Source of the DNA: Prolixibacteraceae bacterium | GTDB taxonomy: Bacteria; Bacteroidota; Bacteroidia; Bacteroidales; Prolixibacteraceae | Length of the DNA stretch: 64,000 bases | Assembly: GCA_947475715.1 (NCBI GenBank) | Contig: CANJNY010000005.1 | Span: 1-64,000 of the forward strand | Direction of reading: 5' to 3' | In this document: positions 63,688-64,000 of the stretch, piece after piece | Layout of the letters: the number at the start of each line of letters is the position of its first letter | How positions within the stretch are numbered: the first letter of the stretch is position 1 | Notes under the pieces: model-generated | Seen by the model: only the letters and a program-made list of their open reading frames with translations | Databases searched by the model: none | Told to the model about the DNA's origin: nothing | Made by a program: the position numbers and the translations under genes

Positions 63688-64000
63688 TTATGATTTGTAC
63701 ATCAGCCATTTTCCAATCTCTTTCCAGGATGGTTTTTTCCCGTACATAAGAATTCCTGTTCGGTATATTTTTCCGGTAACCCAAACCATACCGACAAATG
63801 TGGCTACCAACAGAATCATCGACAAAGCCAATTGCCAGGCTGGTACTCCGAAAGGTATCCGGGCCATCATTACGATGGGTGAGGTGAACGGAATGATGCT
63901 AAACCAGAATGCAACAGGCCCTTCCGGATTTTTTATCGCACTCATCATCACCATGATGGAGAGAATAATTGGGAGCGTTATAGGAAGCATAAACTGCTGG
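63688..64000 (-). CDS. ABC transporter permease, C-terminal part (cut by window edge)
   Basis: At least 104 residues end at 63688; the gene continues past 64000. Three membrane segments and the FWFSIIPFTSPIVMMARIPFG (split) motif match the C-terminal half of ABC-2-type NatB-like sodium-export permeases. The tail is basic (MYGKKPSWKEIGKWLMYK). The following nhaD gene, 12 bases away, also exports Na+, so the pair may form a sodium-efflux unit. The partner ATPase would lie outside the window. Confidence 0.75.
   Translation of the reverse strand, partial: QQFMLPITLPIILSIMVMMSAIKNPEGPVAFWFSIIPFTSPIVMMARIPFGVPAWQLALSMILLVATFVGMVWVTGKIYRTGILMYGKKPSWKEIGKWLMYKS

Noticed and set aside
1-64000. CRISPR array, rRNA operon, intact prophage
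   Set aside because: No regularly spaced repeats, no rRNA-length conserved sequence and no phage structural genes were seen. The 15-nt 16S match at 59775 is far too short for an rRNA gene.

Overview
This window comes from a member of the Bacteroidota, probably a Bacteroidales/Marinilabiliales-type heterotroph. Three things point there: phylum-restricted genes (GldD, a GldF-GldG fusion, DUF4252, DUF2141, PspC-type and AXE1 esterase proteins, an mS38/COX24-like mini-protein beside HU and RNase G); promoters that repeatedly show the phylum's -7 element TAnnTTTG; and start codons that generally lack a Shine-Dalgarno sequence. Lipid A genes (LpxB, an LpxH-like phosphoesterase), a TonB-dependent receptor and two other outer-membrane barrels indicate a diderm envelope. 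No CRISPR array, rRNA operon or intact mobile element was seen.

Layout: 1-4.3 kb holds a cut-off porin behind Pho-box-like repeats, a GH1 glucosidase, an LpxH-like phosphoesterase with a glycosyltransferase, and tRNA-Gly(CCC). 4.3-7.3 kb, immediately 3' of that tRNA, is a gene graveyard: an IS3-type transposase tail, a DUF4468 stub, a nitroreductase tail, a broken HTH gene and one intact unknown ORF. 7.3-17.8 kb holds a Crp-family regulator with a rhodanese gene behind a CRP-like site, a vWA protein, pncB-rubrerythrin-WYL, purA, fur, a RelA/SpoT enzyme and a glycosyltransferase. 18-25.6 kb reads rightward: surE, a membrane protein, lpxB, gldFG, dnaN, an exonuclease and a fumarylacetoacetase-family gene. 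25.6-31 kb reads leftward: pgl, zwf, a phosphopantetheinyl transferase, gldD, ssb, mutY. 31-37.5 kb holds HU, the mini-protein, rng, dsbD, an isochorismatase-family hydrolase, map and smpB. 37.6-40.6 kb is a leftward PadR-PspC-DUF4252 envelope operon with a recognisable PadR-type dyad in its promoter. 40.9-55.2 kb holds an esterase, typA, an EamA transporter, an acyl-CoA dehydrogenase, a carotenoid desaturase/cleavage operon, a TonB receptor, a barrel protein and endonuclease IV. 55.4-64 kb holds a catalytically dead recombinase-like ORF, sialate O-acetylesterase, PhzF, creatininase, a sigma-54 response regulator, Ppx/GppA, NhaD and a cut-off ABC permease.

The most unusual element is the gene-free stretch at 59.35-59.95 kb. 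On the minus strand it has a canonical Bacteroidota promoter (TTG-N21-TATATTTG), about 550 nt with clear helices including a UUCG hairpin, and a strong intrinsic terminator. It therefore looks like a large free-standing structured RNA. It contains 15 nt complementary to the 3' end of 16S rRNA as I remember that sequence. That is remarkable in a phylum that hardly uses Shine-Dalgarno pairing. I cannot match it to RNase P RNA, tmRNA or 6S RNA from its sequence.

All calls rest on reading the translated sequence and recalled family motifs; no database search was run. Residue positions are counted or estimated by eye.
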